Part shown: one piece after another, positions 62,906 to 64,000 of the stretch
How positions within the stretch are numbered: the stretch's first letter is position 1
Layout of the letters: each line of letters begins with the position of its first letter
DNA from: Zygosaccharomyces rouxii
Lineage: Eukaryota; Ascomycota; Saccharomycetes; Saccharomycetales; Saccharomycetaceae
DNA: 64,000 bases
Reading direction: 5' to 3'
Assembly (NCBI RefSeq): GCF_000026365.1
Contig: NC_012996.1
Coordinates: 930,001-994,000 of the forward strand
Translations under genes and position numbers: made by a program
The notes under the pieces: model-generated
Seen by the model: only the letters and a program-made list of their open reading frames with translations
The model's database searches: none
Told to the model about the DNA's origin: nothing

Positions 62906-64000
62906 TCAAGGGTAGTAAACATAGGATCCCATTTGTCTCGAAGGTGCAAGCACATTTTGATAAACCAATGGGGCGTTACTCTGAGAAGGTTGATAAGGTG
63001 TAGATCCCATACCTGGTATCACCTGTGGATAATATGTATTGACGGAATTTATCTGAGGGCTTGCCATGTGATGAGATTGATGAGATTGCTGATTTAAAAC
63101 TGTCTCTGGTTTCGCATACTCACCGTATTGATGGGGGAAATTATTTTTGGGTAATAATGGTGTTAACCTTTGTTGTGATGGAACCAGGTTTGGTGAGTTC
63201 CTCGATGATTTACTGACATGCGCTTCTAAAGTAATTGGAGTCGGTGCTGTAGCCGATGTACTAGTTGTTGTTGTTGTTGCTAGATTACCAGTACCGTTCA
63301 ACAGAGGTGATCTATTACTTGAAGAGAAACTCGCACTTTTAAAAACGGAAGTACTATTCTTTCTTGATCTATTACCAACACTATTTTTCCTCTTCTCCAC
63401 TTTGTTACTACTATTGGGTCTAGAAAGTTTTTTTGAGTTCAGAATATTGCTACCGTTTTCTTCCACTTTAACAAAAGAATTAGCGGGGCTGGGAGTTGGT
63501 GTTGCTCCGTATGCAGTTGTTGCTCTTGAAATAGAATCTCGTTGACTTTTTTCAATACGATCTTTAACTGCAAATGCATCGGAATCATGATATAGCAACA
63601 AATCTAATAATAACTGGAACGGGATATCAGGAATTGTATATTCAACGTTAACAGTATTAACAGGGTTGTTCAAATAAAGTGATAAGGTTTGAATTTGTCT
63701 CTGTAATTCATCAACTTGTTGAGGGTTATTTGCCTTTGCAAACAATTGAGCGGAACGTGATAATGCCTCTACCGCACTGGCTAGATCTCTACTGAAAATA
63801 TAAGTTTGTGCGATACCAAACCATGCCAATGCGCCGAAGAGATGATTGAAATTAATCAGAAATTTTGAATTTGCATTACTAGTTTGTTCGGCAGCTTGTG
63901 AAGATTCAAGTGCCAGAACACTCCCCTGGGTATAAGCCGACAACGCATCATTTATCTGACCTAATCTCAGATATAATGATCCAATAGAAATCCATGTATA
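62906..64000 (-). CDS. 3' part of a TPR protein with low-complexity tail (partial)
   Basis: The reading frame enters from the right edge with no start codon in the window, giving at least 364 residues. The first part has TPR units: WISIGSLYLRLGQINDALSA, then ALAWFGIAQTYIFSRDLASA with AVEALSRSAQLFAKA. A helical segment follows (IPDIPFQLLLDLLLYHDSDA). The rest is Ser/Asn/Pro/Gln-rich with a basic stretch (KKLSRPNSSNKVEKRKNSVG) and ends MGSYVYYP. The N-terminus beyond the window is needed to name it. The tail composition recalls fungal regulators with TPR plus Gln/Asn-rich ends, but it does not look like Cyc8. Confidence 0.8.
   Translation of the reverse strand, partial: YTWISIGSLYLRLGQINDALSAYTQGSVLALESSQAAEQTSNANSKFLINFNHLFGALAWFGIAQTYIFSRDLASAVEALSRSAQLFAKANNPQQVDELQRQIQTLSLYLNNPVNTVNVEYTIPDIPFQLLLDLLLYHDSDAFAVKDRIEKSQRDSISRATTAYGATPTPSPANSFVKVEENGSNILNSKKLSRPNSSNKVEKRKNSVGNRSRKNSTSVFKSASFSSSNRSPLLNGTGNLATTTTTSTSATAPTPITLEAHVSKSSRNSPNLVPSQQRLTPLLPKNNFPHQYGEYAKPETVLNQQSHQSHHMASPQINSVNTYYPQVIPGMGSTPYQPSQSNAPLVYQNVLAPSRQMGSYVYYP

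Overview
The window is nuclear DNA of a budding yeast (Saccharomycetaceae). Genes are compact and almost intronless. Highly expressed genes (TDH, TPI1, THI4) show strong codon bias, the two tRNA genes closely resemble the S. cerevisiae ones, and gene order interleaves segments that lie on different chromosomes in S. cerevisiae. From remembered S. cerevisiae map positions, positions 1918-43930 alternate genes of the YGR188-198 region with genes of YJR007-014 and YJL011-019. Positions 46302-62690 alternate genes of YBR068-074 with genes of YDR046-051. That is the pattern of a lineage that did not undergo the whole-genome duplication; Zygosaccharomyces, Torulaspora or Zygotorulaspora fit best, but genus is inference.

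Layout. 1-1763: THI4 with its promoter. 1918-16705: YPP1, TMA22, FYV8, SKI6, GPI14, PEX39-like, a mitochondrial carrier, a YJR011C-like gene, SPC1, XKS1 and PDX1. 16793-20470: MET3 and a GAPDH gene facing away from each other across a 1.15-kb promoter rich in recognisable sites (Met31/32, Cbf1, Rap1, Gcr1, three exact URS1 elements). 20590-27006: MHO1, SUI2 and a full-length tuberin (TSC2) homologue, a gene absent from S. cerevisiae. 27007-29554: a looser stretch with an orphan small secreted protein and an intron-containing tRNA-Trp. 29555-43930: CRH1, tRNA-Lys, RPC17, VTC4, an unsplit BUB1/MAD3 gene, CCT3, TPH3 and MPS3. 43931-46301 is the junction between the two synteny blocks and carries MRPS35, which reads as two ORFs but is restored by a canonical yeast intron. 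46302-64000: a BAP-type amino-acid permease, a thioredoxin-fold mitochondrial protein without CxxC, DET1, TPI1, ALG14, a YBR071W-like gene, RDH54, VMS1, HEM12, PFF1 and the 3' part of a TPR-protein gene that leaves the window.

Most genes are housekeeping: glycolysis (TDH, TPI1), sulfate assimilation (MET3), translation (SUI2, TMA22, MRPS35), RNA decay and transcription (SKI6, RPC17), GPI and N-glycan assembly (GPI14, ALG14), secretion (SPC1), spindle checkpoint and spindle pole body (BUB1/MAD3, MPS3), polyphosphate (VTC4), heme (HEM12) and mitochondrial quality control (VMS1). I see no transposons, CRISPR arrays, centromere or replication origin that I can support. The most informative items are the TSC2 gene, the MRPS35 intron with a tandem TAG-CAG acceptor, the ancestral BUB1/MAD3 gene carrying both KEN boxes and a kinase, and the URS1 cluster in the MET3-TDH promoter.
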